Origin: CBDCWT01 sp965223305
GTDB lineage: Bacteria > Planctomycetota > Planctomycetia > Pirellulales > Pirellulaceae
NCBI GenBank assembly: GCA_965223305.1
Contig: CBDCWT010000062.1
Location: 20,903 to 84,902, forward strand
DNA length: 64,000 bases
Reading direction: 5' to 3'
Of this stretch, positions 24,401 through 33,174 are shown piece after piece. The notes beneath the pieces are model-generated. The model ran no database searches and had not been told where the DNA came from. It saw only the letters and a list, made by a program, of their open reading frames with translations. Made by a program: the position numbers and the translations under genes. Position 1 is the stretch's first letter. Every line of letters begins with the position of its first letter.

Positions 24401-26740
24401 TCACAACATGTCCCAAGGATCCACGTCGACGATCCACTGGACTTCGTCCGGGAAGACCTGCGCCGTGGTTACCTTTCCCGCTGCTGCGCGAATCGGGTCG
24501 CTTTCGGGCCCCATCATCAGTAAGTGAAAGCGATACTTGCCACGTAGCTTTGCGATCGGCGCGGGGGCAGGACCGAGGAGACGCACGCCGCCATCAGAGC
24601 CCAGAACTTCCAGCAGCGACTCGTGCAACGCGCTGGCCGTCGACTCGACCAGCTGTTCGTGCGGGCCACGCAAGACGAGCCGCACCATCTTGGTCGCCGG
24701 CGGATATCGGTGAACAAACCGGTCTCCGATTTCGCATTGGGCGAACTGCTTGAAGTCATGTCGAACGGCCGCCTGAATCGCAATGTGATCGGGAGAAAAT
24801 GTCTGCACGAGAACGCGACCGCCTTTCGGGCCGCGTCCCGCACGCCCGGCAACTTGGGTTACAAGCTGAAAAGTCCGCTCGGCGGCGCGGTAGTCAGGGA
24901 AGTGCAAGGAGGTGTCTGCGTTGACGACACCCACCAGCGTTACATTGGGGAAGTCCAGCCCCTTGGCAATCATCTGGGTACCCAACAAGATGCGCACCTC
25001 TCCCGAACGGAACCGCTCGAGTGCCTGCTGATGACTTCCAGATCGACGCATCGTGTCGGTGTCCATCCTCAAGCAACTGTCGGCCCCGAACCTTGCCTTG
25101 GTCTCCGCCTCTAGCTTCTGAGTCCCCAGCCCGCTAAAGCGAATACCGTCAAAGTTACAGGCGGGGCACCGTGCCGGCGGTGTACTCGCAAAGTCGCAGT
25201 AGTGGCAAACGATCTTGTTACCTTCGCGATGATGCGTCAGCGTGATGTCACACTCCGGGCAATTGAGCACATCACCGCAGGCCGGACACTGAATATATGT
25301 CGAGTACCCCCGCCGGTTGAGCAGCAGAATCACCTGTCCGCCGTCGTCCAGCGCCTCTCGCATCGCCTGGTGCAGCGGCCTGCTGATGGCACCGCCGCTG
25401 GCGGGCTCGTTACGAAGATCGACAATCCGAACGTCCGGCAGTGGCCGCGCCATGACGCGCTCGGGAAGCTCCACCAGTTTGAATCGCCCCTCCACGGCCA
25501 GTTGCCAACTTTCCAACGATGGGGTCGCCGAACCCAGCACCACCGGAATCCGCTCGGCAGCCGCTCGTCGCAGCGCGACGTCACGGGCATGATACCGCGG
25601 CGCCGAGTCTTGCTTGAAAGATGAGTCGTGCTCCTCGTCAAGCACAATCAAACCGAGATGCGGGGTGGGCGCAAACACTGCACTTCGCGCCCCCACCACA
25701 ACCGAGACTTCTCCCCGGGCAATTTCACCCCAATGCCAATGCCGTTCGCCAGGGGTCAAGTGGCTGTGTAGGACGGCCACGCGATCGAACCGTGCGCGGA
25801 ACCGGGCAACCGTCTGTGGAGTCAAGCTGATTTCGGGTACCAGGACGATCGCCTGCCTGCCGAACGAAACGACCTCCTCGATCGCTCGCATGTAAACCTC
25901 GGTCTTGCCGCTCCCGGTAACGCCGTAAAGCAACACAGTCGCCGACTGTTCCTCATTCAACGCCGAGACAACCGCTTCGACGGCTTCAAGTTGATGAGGA
26001 TTGAGGGACGGTGGTTGATCCGGAATGACGGGTGGTAGCGCATGATCTTGCTGCTGGACGCGCTGCACCTCAGCCCGAACCAACCCCTTCCGCTGCAGCG
26101 CACGAATTGGGGCCGCCGTGCAACCAACGGCCGCAGCTAACTGTGGCGTTGACATCGCAACCGGAGACTCGATCAGCGTGCGGAGCACCTCGGCCTGTTT
26201 CAAAGGAAGCTTCAACTGCGTCAGACGGGCGGCGACGTTCGTAGGAACGCTCAGGAACGTCACTTCCCGCGTGCCCGCTTGGCCGCGCACCCCAGCCGGG
26301 ATAACACCTTCGAGAACCTGCCCCCACGGGCACAGATAGTAGTCCGCCATCCACTCAGTGAGCCGCAGCATCGAGTTTGATAGCAGAGGCTGCTTGTCGA
26401 TCAAAGAGTGGACCTCTTTCAAGCGTCGCTGCCCGTGCCCACCTGCGCCGTGCTCGGAAGGGTGCAAACGGATGCAGTACCCGACGACGCGCCGACTGCC
26501 GCGCCCCAACGGCACCTTCGCGCGACACCCAACCTGCAGACGAGCCCGCAATCGTTCGGGTACTAGATAGCTGAAGGGACCGAACGGTCGCTCAGCGAAT
26601 ACGACTTCTACGATTAACCGGTCGCCCGCTTCGTCCACTTCCCAAGGGGAAGGTGCCACCTCGAACAAACTCTGCTGGCGCTTCTCCATACTCGTCAGAT
26701 CGCCCGTAAGACGACTCACAATCCGGTGTTCCAGTAGCAT
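24401..26740 (-). CDS. priA: Primosomal protein N' (replication restart helicase PriA)
   Basis: 779 residues; restarts collapsed forks by unwinding DNA and loading the primosome. It has a 3'-DNA binding domain at the N-terminus (FAERPFGPFSYLVPE), Walker A GVTGSGKTEVY, a DEEH box (DEEHDSSFKQ), RRGYS, and the zinc module with paired CPAC, CPEC, CHYC and CPAC knuckles (about 485-530) inserted in the motor as in all PriA proteins. Motifs IV-VI follow (LLGTQMIAKG, QVAGRAGRG). ATG 26740 is taken; ATG 26689 (MEKRQQ) is an alternative, and neither has a strong ribosome site. Confidence 0.96.
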   Translation of the reverse strand: MLLEHRIVSRLTGDLTSMEKRQQSLFEVAPSPWEVDEAGDRLIVEVVFAERPFGPFSYLVPERLRARLQVGCRAKVPLGRGSRRVVGYCIRLHPSEHGAGGHGQRRLKEVHSLIDKQPLLSNSMLRLTEWMADYYLCPWGQVLEGVIPAGVRGQAGTREVTFLSVPTNVAARLTQLKLPLKQAEVLRTLIESPVAMSTPQLAAAVGCTAAPIRALQRKGLVRAEVQRVQQQDHALPPVIPDQPPSLNPHQLEAVEAVVSALNEEQSATVLLYGVTGSGKTEVYMRAIEEVVSFGRQAIVLVPEISLTPQTVARFRARFDRVAVLHSHLTPGERHWHWGEIARGEVSVVVGARSAVFAPTPHLGLIVLDEEHDSSFKQDSAPRYHARDVALRRAAAERIPVVLGSATPSLESWQLAVEGRFKLVELPERVMARPLPDVRIVDLRNEPASGGAISRPLHQAMREALDDGGQVILLLNRRGYSTYIQCPACGDVLNCPECDITLTHHREGNKIVCHYCDFASTPPARCPACNFDGIRFSGLGTQKLEAETKARFGADSCLRMDTDTMRRSGSHQQALERFRSGEVRILLGTQMIAKGLDFPNVTLVGVVNADTSLHFPDYRAAERTFQLVTQVAGRAGRGPKGGRVLVQTFSPDHIAIQAAVRHDFKQFAQCEIGDRFVHRYPPATKMVRLVLRGPHEQLVESTASALHESLLEVLGSDGGVRLLGPAPAPIAKLRGKYRFHLLMMGPESDPIRAAAGKVTTAQVFPDEVQWIVDVDPWDML

Positions 26741-26956
26741 CGCCGTTTAAGGCACTTGGACATCCGGCGTTTTCGCGCGGGACGGCTGCGGCGGGGCCGT
26801 CTTACAACACCGGCGGCATCTCGTTACGATATCAGACCGCCGGGTGGTGGCAAACGGCCCCCTGAGGTGAGTTGAAGTTGTGCGTTCGAACCGATCGGGA
26901 AGCGCGAATCATCAGCGAGAGAATAACTTACGTTAAGTATTGTGAGTAACACAACT

Positions 26957-27574
26957 ATGCGCCTGGGTGTCTTTGGAGGTTCTTTCGACCCCGTCCATTT
27001 TGGCCACTTACTGCTCGCCGAAACTTGTCGCGAGCAATGCCGTTTGGATAGCGTTTGGTTCGTACCCGCCGCGACCCCGCCTCACAAGCAACAAGAAACT
27101 CTCTCTTCACCCCGGCAGCGACTAGAGATGTTACAGCTGGCGACCGCCGGCCACTCGTCATTCCAAGTCTCGACGATCGAACTGGATCGAGGTGGAGTCA
27201 GCTACACCGTCGATACCTTGGAAACGATCGCCCAAGAAAACGAGCGAGCAACTCTCTTTTTTCTGATGGGTGCAGACTCCCTGGCCGATTTCCACACGTG
27301 GCGCGAGCCAGACCGGATCTGTGAGCTGGCTGTCCCGCTGGTTTTCCGCCGCGCCGGCGAGTTGCTGCCGGATCTGTCGCTCCTAGGACGTTTCGCAAGC
27401 CCCGAGCGAATCGAACAGATTCGGCAGCATGCTGTCGAAACGCCGCTCGTGGAGTTAAGCAGCACGGATGTCCGCGAGCGGATCAGATTGGGCCGAAGCA
27501 TTCGATTTCGCACGCCGCGGGCCGTCGAACAATATATAATCACACACCAGCTCTATGTTGGTGATCGTCCGTAA
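26957..27574 (+). CDS. nadD: Nicotinate-nucleotide adenylyltransferase
   Basis: About 205 residues; makes nicotinate adenine dinucleotide from NaMN and ATP in NAD synthesis. The nucleotidyltransferase motif GGSFDPVHFGHL sits at residues 6-17, followed by FVPAATPPHK, and the C-terminal STDVRERIRLGRSIRF matches the ISSTxIR signature. ATG 26957 gives the usual MRLGVFGGSFDP opening; a GTG five codons upstream (26942) is possible. It diverges from priA and is followed 11 bases later by a small conserved gene. Confidence 0.96.
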   Translation: MRLGVFGGSFDPVHFGHLLLAETCREQCRLDSVWFVPAATPPHKQQETLSSPRQRLEMLQLATAGHSSFQVSTIELDRGGVSYTVDTLETIAQENERATLFFLMGADSLADFHTWREPDRICELAVPLVFRRAGELLPDLSLLGRFASPERIEQIRQHAVETPLVELSSTDVRERIRLGRSIRFRTPRAVEQYIITHQLYVGDRP

Positions 27575-27585
27575 CGGGTTGCGAC

Positions 27586-27852
27586 ATGCTGCGTTTCAAA
27601 GACTTCGTCCCCAAAATGCTCTCCTCGCCGCGGCTGTTCAAGGCTGGAGACTACGAGTCGTTTGAGGCGGCGTTGGAGGCCGTAAACAGCTGGATCGAAG
27701 AACAGCAGATCAAAGTCGTGCATATCGAGACGGTCGTCCTACCCAACATCTGGAGCAAATGGGAGGAAGGCACGACCGATGTCGCTCTGGGCACCAGCGG
27801 AGAAATGCCAAGCCACTGGCATCAGTTTATTCGCTGCTGGTATGAAGACTAG
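27586..27852 (+). CDS. Small conserved hypothetical protein
   Basis: 88 residues, no signal and no membrane segment. Visible features are an amphipathic region (DYESFEAALEAVNSWIEEQQIK), a beta-like VVHIETVVLPN, and an aromatic C-terminus (SHWHQFIRCWYED). Close spacing after nadD (11 bases) suggests the same transcript. I do not recognise a named family; the balanced composition and good codon structure support a real gene. Confidence 0.65.
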   Translation: MLRFKDFVPKMLSSPRLFKAGDYESFEAALEAVNSWIEEQQIKVVHIETVVLPNIWSKWEEGTTDVALGTSGEMPSHWHQFIRCWYED

Positions 27853-27934
27853 CTGCCAGAGTCGAACGCCTCTTCGCGCAGGGGAGAGCTGGGTGCGGGC
27901 AAACGCCGTTGAGGATTTTGCCCGACGTTCAGCC

Positions 27935-28025
27935 GCTATCCGATCGCAGCCGAACCCGCCAGAGTCGCAGCCGAACTCGCCAGAGTTTGGCGGACCGCTA
28001 TTTCGTCCAAATTCTGCCGGACGCA
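27935..28025. repeat. CTCTGGCGAGTTCGGCT dispersed repeat, reverse copy
   Basis: Two tandem GCAGCCGAACTCGCCAGAGT-like units followed by TCCAAATTCTGCCGG. In reverse complement it aligns with 18040-18155 and, like that copy, lies a few bases outside the same end of a family 1 MITE. Confidence 0.75.
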
Positions 28026-28031
28026 CCCTAA

Positions 28032-28205
28032 CCCGAATTATTCATGAGCGATCTGCTGCGAGGTCGTAAGTCCATCCGTGGCTTCGTCATGCTTCACAAT
28101 TCTCCCTCGACGTATTGCTTCAATACGCCTGCGGAAGAACTGCTCGCCTTCCTTGCCACGAACGTACTTACAACCTCTCGCGACGATCTTCATGAATAAT
28201 CCGGG
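28032..28205 (-). mobile_element. Palindromic MITE family 1, copy C (174 bp, TSD CTAA)
   Basis: Full-length reverse-orientation copy with CTAA outside both ends (28028-28031 and 28206-28209). The right CTAA contains the stop codon (TAG on the minus strand) of the neighbouring small gene, so the insertion landed on a stop codon and duplicated it. Confidence 0.9.
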
Positions 28206-28466
28206 CTAAGCCGCGCGCGGTAAATCGAGCAGTCGTCGCAACTCGGGACCGACATCCTGGAGGAAGACAGCCGGATCCACCTTCAATGCCTCGATGACCT
28301 GCTCCAGCTGTTCGTCGACACCGAGGGACAGGTCGACGAAGATCCAGCGTCGTCCGGCGAATTCACAACTGCCCCCAGCTGCTCCGCCTAGCCATTCATG
28401 TCGTACGCGGTAGCCCACCTGCTCGGCCACTGTCAACGCCTGTTCCAGGACCTCAACGGTTCGCAT
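28206..28466 (-). CDS. Small conserved hypothetical protein ending at a MITE
   Basis: 86 residues, soluble, mixed alpha/beta (EVLEQALTVAEQVGYRVRHEWLGG pattern split by a Gly-rich turn, then RRWIFVDLSLGVDEQLEQVIEAL). No named family recognised. The stop codon lies within the 4-bp target duplication of MITE copy C. Because the duplication restores the target sequence, the original stop was kept and the protein is probably complete. Gene-like composition and a conserved-looking fold argue it is real. Confidence 0.65.
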   Translation of the reverse strand: MRTVEVLEQALTVAEQVGYRVRHEWLGGAAGGSCEFAGRRWIFVDLSLGVDEQLEQVIEALKVDPAVFLQDVGPELRRLLDLPRAA

Positions 28467-28790
28467 CCTGCGTTCAGCTCCTATTTATCTAGCGGCGCGG
28501 CACTGCGATCAGAATCAAGGCGAGCCAGGTTGGAAGTTCGCCCCCAATCGTCAAAGTAGCAACGCGGCGGCACTTCCCACCACGAAGACCCAGCTTGTCC
28601 AGCTCGCCAGAACACCGCGCGGTGGCGGATTATAGCTGCTTGTTCTTCAGTTGGGCAGGTCGATCCGACGATACGTTGTATGACTCTAAATGCCGGATCT
28701 GGAACAAGTTAAGGCCTGCACGTCGGGAAAGACAGCTAGAAAACTAGAGGAAGGCAAGTGAGTAAAAATAGCGACCTAGGAGTCTGACGC
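28467..28790. other. Divergent intergenic region
   Basis: About 320 bases without a gene or recognised repeat, between a small minus-strand gene and a plus-strand kinase; promoters for both should be here. A TAGGAG ribosome site precedes the kinase start. Confidence 0.4.
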
Positions 28791-29603
28791 GTGGGAACAG
28801 AGCCAAGCACCGAACTACCTTCACCGATCACACAGTCCTTGAGCTCGGTCGGCAGCCCGCAGCTCAGCACCGAGCAGCAGCTGGAAGCTCTGCGGCAGCA
28901 GCTGACCCAGGCACAGAAACTGACCGCGTTGGGCGAACTGGTTAGCACGACGACGCACGAGTTCAACAACGTGCTGATGACAATCCTCAACTACGCCAAG
29001 ATGGGGCTCAGGCATCAGGACGACGCGACGCGAACCAAGGCGTTCGAAAAGATCCTTGCGGCCGCACAGCGGGCGAACAAGATTACCAACTCCGTGCTGG
29101 GAATGGCTAGGAACCGTGGCGATGGGTTCGAACCCACTGACCTAGTTGAGCTGTTGAACGAAGCACTGGTGCTCCTTGAACGGGAATTCAGCAAGTATCG
29201 AATTCACGTCGATACTCAGTTCGCTGCCGTCCCTAAAGTCTCGGCAAACGGGAATCAGATTCAACAAGTGATGCTTAACCTGTTGATCAATGCCCGGCAG
29301 GCAATGTCGGACGGCGGCCAACTTCTGTTGCGACTAGGGACCGACGAAGAGGCCCGGATGGTAAGTTTGGTTGTGAGGGACACTGGAAGCGGCATTCCTC
29401 CCGACAAGCTGCGCAACATCTTTGACCCCTTCTTCACAACTAAGAGCGGTCCTGACGCGACTGGCAAAGGCGGCACAGGGCTAGGACTTGCCTCGTGCCG
29501 GGAGATCATCGAAGCGCATCGGGGCCGCATCCGGGTGGAGAGCACGGTTGGAGTAGGCACCGCCTTCACCATCTGGCTGCCCGTCGCCGACGAGAGCGGA
29601 TAG
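28791..29603 (+). CDS. Soluble histidine kinase (NtrB-like)
   Basis: 270 residues with GTG start preceded by TAGGAG. A Ser/Pro/Gln-rich N-terminus leads to a coiled coil (EQQLEALRQQLTQAQKL). The H-box is LVSTTTHEFNNVLMTI (His about 62), and the catalytic domain has QVMLNLLINARQAM, DTGSGIPPDKL and GGTGLGLASC. No membrane or PAS domain is present, so the input must come from a partner protein. Closely similar short kinases are frequent in planctomycetes. No response regulator is adjacent, so it is an orphan. Confidence 0.87.
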   Translation: MGTEPSTELPSPITQSLSSVGSPQLSTEQQLEALRQQLTQAQKLTALGELVSTTTHEFNNVLMTILNYAKMGLRHQDDATRTKAFEKILAAAQRANKITNSVLGMARNRGDGFEPTDLVELLNEALVLLEREFSKYRIHVDTQFAAVPKVSANGNQIQQVMLNLLINARQAMSDGGQLLLRLGTDEEARMVSLVVRDTGSGIPPDKLRNIFDPFFTTKSGPDATGKGGTGLGLASCREIIEAHRGRIRVESTVGVGTAFTIWLPVADESG

Positions 29604-29728
29604 GAAAAAGAAGGAGCCAAGAGCGCGGCGAATGCCCTTGTCCCTTTCGCTGCTTTCCGGCAAACTACCCGCCCTTTTTTCTAACACCGGTTCGCGGTGT
29701 CCCTCAACTACGCTCGAGTCAGTGGGAC

Positions 29729-30358
29729 ATGGTATCGAGAATTCGCGGCTGTTTGCTAGCGATGCTGGTGCCCGCCATGGGCTGCCTCCATCACGGCGTT
29801 CCTGTTAACGAGGCGATCCCGTTCGCCGCCGAGGGAGCCGTGATGCAGAATCCGATTTTCGTTCCAAACACAGATCGTGAATTCGTCTGGAACCAGATCG
29901 TCGATACAGTCGACGACTATTTCAAAATTGTCCGTGAAGATCGAGTTCGCATCGTCGGGGGCGTGTTATCCGAAGGCAGGATTGAAACCTCGGCAACGGT
30001 CGGCGCGACCATCCTCGAACCCTGGCGACGCGATTCAACAGCCGGCTTCGAACGGCTGCATAGCACCCTCCAGACGATCCGTCGCCGCGCACAAGTCCGA
30101 GTGGTACCGGCCGCAGACGGCTATTCGGTCGAAGTCGTGGTCTTTAAAGAACTGGAGGACGTCAGCCGGCCGGAACACGCGACGGTGGGACAGTCGACCA
30201 GCCGCCACGACGGCTCGCTCGTCCGAGACGACCCAACACCGGACGCCGGTCCCGTCACTCTTGGTTGGATCCCGTTAGGCCGGGATGTGACTCTAGAGCA
30301 GCGGATGCTAGACGAGATCTACGGACGGCTCGCCGTGTCGCCGGCTGAGACGCTCTAG
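29729..30358 (+). CDS. Conserved lipoprotein of unknown function
   Basis: About 209 residues from ATG 29729, where a lipoprotein signal begins (LLAMLVPAMGC, lipidated Cys about 18). The mature part has FVWNQIVDTVDDYFKIVRED, repeated beta-type segments (RIVGGVLSEGRIETSA, VVPAADGYSVEVVVFKELEDV), then a Ser/Asp-rich patch and a C-terminal EQRMLDEIYGRLAV helix. The strand-helix pattern looks like an assembly or secretion-linked periplasmic domain, but no family is named. A longer frame from 29495 overlaps the kinase end and is rejected. The 217-bp array starts 2 bases after the stop. Confidence 0.75.
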   Translation: MVSRIRGCLLAMLVPAMGCLHHGVPVNEAIPFAAEGAVMQNPIFVPNTDREFVWNQIVDTVDDYFKIVREDRVRIVGGVLSEGRIETSATVGATILEPWRRDSTAGFERLHSTLQTIRRRAQVRVVPAADGYSVEVVVFKELEDVSRPEHATVGQSTSRHDGSLVRDDPTPDAGPVTLGWIPLGRDVTLEQRMLDEIYGRLAVSPAETL

Positions 30359-30360
30359 CG

Positions 30361-31095
30361 ACGCCATCTTTCTGTCCCAATTTTTCTGTCACCCAAACCC
30401 TGCTCGCCGATCTGCTTGACGACAGAAAGATTGGGACAGAAAAATCGGCTACTGCAACGTCTTGCGGCCAGGCGATCGATGTTCTGCTACCGGCAGCACG
30501 GGCGTTGGATGGTCTGTGCTGAATCAACATCACGTGGCAGGCAGGGACGTTCAAGTCGCTCGAGAGAGTCTGAAGCTACGCCATCTTTCTGTCCCAATTT
30601 TTCTGTCATCCAAAAACTGCTCGCCAATCTGCTTAACGACAGAAAGATTGGGACAGAAAAATAGACTGCCGTTGCGTCTTGCGGCTAGGCGATCGCTGTT
30701 CTGCTACAGGCAGCACGGGCGTTGGATGGTCTGCGCTGGATCAACATCACGCGGCAGGCAGCTACGTTCAAGTCACTCGAGAAGGCCTGAAGCTACGCCA
30801 TCTTTCTGTCCCAATTTTTCTGTCATCCAGAACCTGCTCGCCGATCTGCTTGACGACAGAAAGATTGGGGCAGAAAAATCAGCTACTGCTACATCTTGCG
30901 GCCAGGCGATCGCTGTCCTGCTACCGGCAGCACGGGCGTTGGATGGCCTGCGCTGGATCAACATCACGCGGCAGGCAGCTACGTTCAAGTCACTCGAGAA
31001 GGCCTGAAGCTACGCCATCTTTCTGTCCCAATTTTTCTGTCATCCAAAACCTCCTCGCCAACCCGCTTGGCGACAGAAAGATTGGGACAGAAAAA
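30361..31095. repeat. Tandem array of 217-bp units, each with a long hairpin
   Basis: Units begin with CGCCATCTTTCTGTCCCAAT at 30361, 30578, 30795 and 31012, a constant 217-bp step; the fourth is cut after its hairpin. Each unit opens with an inverted repeat of about 80 bases (CTTTCTGTCCCAATTTTTC opposite GACAGAAAGATTGGGACAG) and then has about 135 bases of spacer. Because 217 is not a multiple of 3 the frames shift between units, so it is not coding. Confidence 0.9.
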
Positions 31096-31106
31096 TCGAC
31101 TGACCG

Positions 31107-31532
31107 TCACTTTTTTCCAGCAGAATGTGTGGACGACCGACTGCCCTGTGAGTCATAGATCTCCTCGATGCACAATTCGTCACTCTGGCGTTGGACTCCC
31201 GTGTTCTCGGTGACCCAATAGACGACGCGCGTATGGTCATCATCTCTGTAGACCGCCATGCTGCAGTGATCGTAGCCAATGATCTCACGAAATCGCCCCG
31301 TGCGAGGATCCCACACTCGGGTGTCAATCTTCAGGCGCCTGGGCGGCAACGGTAACAAACGATAGACGATCTCGCCTGTCTCAGTGTCGAAAACGGTATA
31401 CACGGTCGCGTTCGTGCGGTAGATCCGATCGATGACCACAAACCGCTGGTTAGGCGTTCTGACTGTGATCGTTTCGGCCATCCCAGGTACAGAGACGCCA
31501 ATCAATGCCAACATCAGCAAACCAGCCTTCAT
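31107..31532 (-). CDS. Secreted small protein of unknown function
   Basis: 141 residues with a short Sec signal (LLMLALIGVSVPGMA-E). The mature part is mostly beta-type: repeated TVRTPNQRFVVIDR, ATVYTVFDTETGEIVYR and LKIDTRVWDPRTGRFREI stretches, two cysteines (DHCSMAV and DELCIEEI) and a polar tail. No family recognised. It ends 12 bases from the last unit of the 217-bp array, which may therefore form its 3' boundary. Confidence 0.7.
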   Translation of the reverse strand: MKAGLLMLALIGVSVPGMAETITVRTPNQRFVVIDRIYRTNATVYTVFDTETGEIVYRLLPLPPRRLKIDTRVWDPRTGRFREIIGYDHCSMAVYRDDDHTRVVYWVTENTGVQRQSDELCIEEIYDSQGSRSSTHSAGKK

Positions 31533-31978
31533 CGTTGCACCTCATCGTTGTTTCATGCAATTCCTCGCCGCAGAAGAGGGGACGGCACGGCAAACCCGTC
31601 CTCGACTATCCGACCACCTTCCACTCTAATCCGGATCATTCGCCAGCGCGCAGCCGTAAACGAGGGAATACTTAAAAAAGCTGCCGCTGCGATCACGTGG
31701 AGGCCAGGTCTTTTCTTGCTGAGTAATCAGCGAACCGCTATGGACGGCCCTAGCTGCCTGTTGAAAAACGCCTTCCCGGCGTTTTTCAACCTCGCCAAGC
31801 TCAGAACAGAGTTCTTCGCGGCTCGCAAATCAACGACTTGCGTCGCTGATTTGGCATCACATCCCTGTGATGCGGCAGCCCACTGAGAAAATCAACAGGC
31901 TGCTAGCGCCCCTTGACATGACGAAAGGTCGGCGCCCGTCCGGCGGGCGGGCGAAGAGCGGGCCGCTGCGTCACCGAG
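31533..31978. other. Intergenic region with MITE family 2
   Basis: No gene in about 445 bases; contains MITE family 2 copy 2 (31754-31902). Frames at 31548-31886 and 31867-32085 run through the element and are not credible. Confidence 0.6.
31754..31902. mobile_element. MITE family 2, copy 2 (149 bp, TSD CTAG)
   Basis: Ends CTGCCTGTTGA and TCAACAGGCTG form terminal inverted repeats, with CTAG outside both (31750-31753 and 31903-31906). Three internal hairpins are visible: GAAAAACGCC/GGCGTTTTTC, AAATCA...TGATTT and GCATCACA/TGTGATGC. It aligns with the copy at 112-252, differing by small indels. Confidence 0.85.
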
Positions 31979-32530
31979 TTAGGCGGCAGCGCCTCGAGTC
32001 GGTCCGCTTCGCTCCGCTCGTTGCATCACGTCTGCCTGGGCGAGTATGTCGAACCCGCCTTGTCCCTCGGTGCGCTCGAGCATGACCAACGATTGGTCGT
32101 GCAGCATACGCGGCAGATAGAACCAGGCCGCCTGGAGTGATTCCCGATCCTGATCCGCTCCGATCACAATGAGGTCGGTACCCGTGAGAGAGTTTGCGGT
32201 GCGGGAGAGTGCGGAAAAGGGATCGCCGGGCACAAGCCGGACCGAGCCACCGGTCTCGCTGAGCAATCGGTGTGCCTGCTTGAGGGTCATACCCGGCGTC
32301 GCAGATGGCCGCGCTTCAAACAGGTCGATCCCGACGTACTGCACATCTTGCGGTTCATGATAGCGGAGCAACATCGTCATCAGTCGACGAGATCGCACTC
32401 CCGTGCCCACGCCAAACTCGACCACAGTGTTCGCCTTGAGGCGCCGGATGCAGCGATAGATGGCGCGTTCGTGATCCGGCTTGGAGACCGCCGTAAGGTA
32501 GAGCATCCTGACCAGGCTGGTCCGTTTCAC
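31979..32530 (-). CDS. Class I SAM-dependent methyltransferase-like protein
   Basis: 183 residues. The first strand and glycine loop read TVVEFGVGTGVRSRRL (about 36-51), the second strand end is YVGIDLFEAR, and DLIVIGADQDRE with a following WFYLPRMLHDQSLVML fit strands 4 and 5. The fold is short for the family and has no extra substrate domain. Substrate cannot be predicted. It diverges from the large subtilase gene across 640 bases. Confidence 0.7.
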   Translation of the reverse strand: MKRTSLVRMLYLTAVSKPDHERAIYRCIRRLKANTVVEFGVGTGVRSRRLMTMLLRYHEPQDVQYVGIDLFEARPSATPGMTLKQAHRLLSETGGSVRLVPGDPFSALSRTANSLTGTDLIVIGADQDRESLQAAWFYLPRMLHDQSLVMLERTEGQGGFDILAQADVMQRAERSGPTRGAAA

Positions 32531-33174
32531 GCTTGGACTTCCTCAAGTTCGCGGGATGGATGTGGGTCGACGGACAAGCGTCTCTGAAAACTGCCGCAAA
32601 TCGAACTGCGCCGGCTAAGCCGTTGAGGGGATAGACGTCCCGGGCCAGCAGCGCCAGGTGACGTCGGCTACGAAGAGCCCATCTGAACGTGAAAGACCCC
32701 CCCTTTCCAACTTCGGAATGACCGGTGCAAAAAATAGAGTCGAATCGACGGGAAGTCGCTAATTTCCCGGTTCAAACGTGTCCAGCCGCAGCAGCTCTGG
32801 GTCGGCGTCCACGATCCGCCGACCGCTCGACTGGCAAGATCACGCGCCCATGACGGATGCCGGAAGGCAACCACGATGCCTCTCGGCAACAGCGCCCGAT
32901 CTTCCCACACACAAACCTAGCCGGTGCCTTGCACTGGACGCCGGGTGGCAACTGTTGACTTTCGGCATCGGAAAACGACTCACCGCTCCTCACCGCACAC
33001 CGCACGCCTGGCCCTGCTGCATAGAACGACTTCGTGAATTCATGACCTATATTTCTTTTAGTAGCCGCCGGTGTTTCAGCTGGCGCTCCGCACACATCGT
33101 GGCCCGTTCTGGGACACACCGCTGCACGCATCCTAGTCCGACTTCACGAATTCACAGCAGCAACGAGAGTACCC
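32531..33174. other. Divergent intergenic region upstream of the subtilase
   Basis: About 640 bases with no supported gene or recognised repeat. Frames on both strands (32668-33335) lack protein-like composition. Confidence 0.4.

Larger units (their letters stand above)
27853..28205. other. Intergenic repeats and MITE copy C
   Basis: No gene. Holds the CTCTGGCGAGTTCGGCT-type repeat (27935-28025, reverse orientation) and MITE family 1 copy C. Confidence 0.7.

Noticed and set aside
30361..31095. CRISPR array
   Set aside because: The repeats are 217 bp apart and the spacers are conserved between units, unlike unique CRISPR spacers. No cas gene is nearby.
30416..31213. Several overlapping plus-strand ORFs with similar peptides
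   Set aside because: They are the same 217-bp repeat read in rotating frames; the period is not a multiple of 3, so no stable protein is implied.
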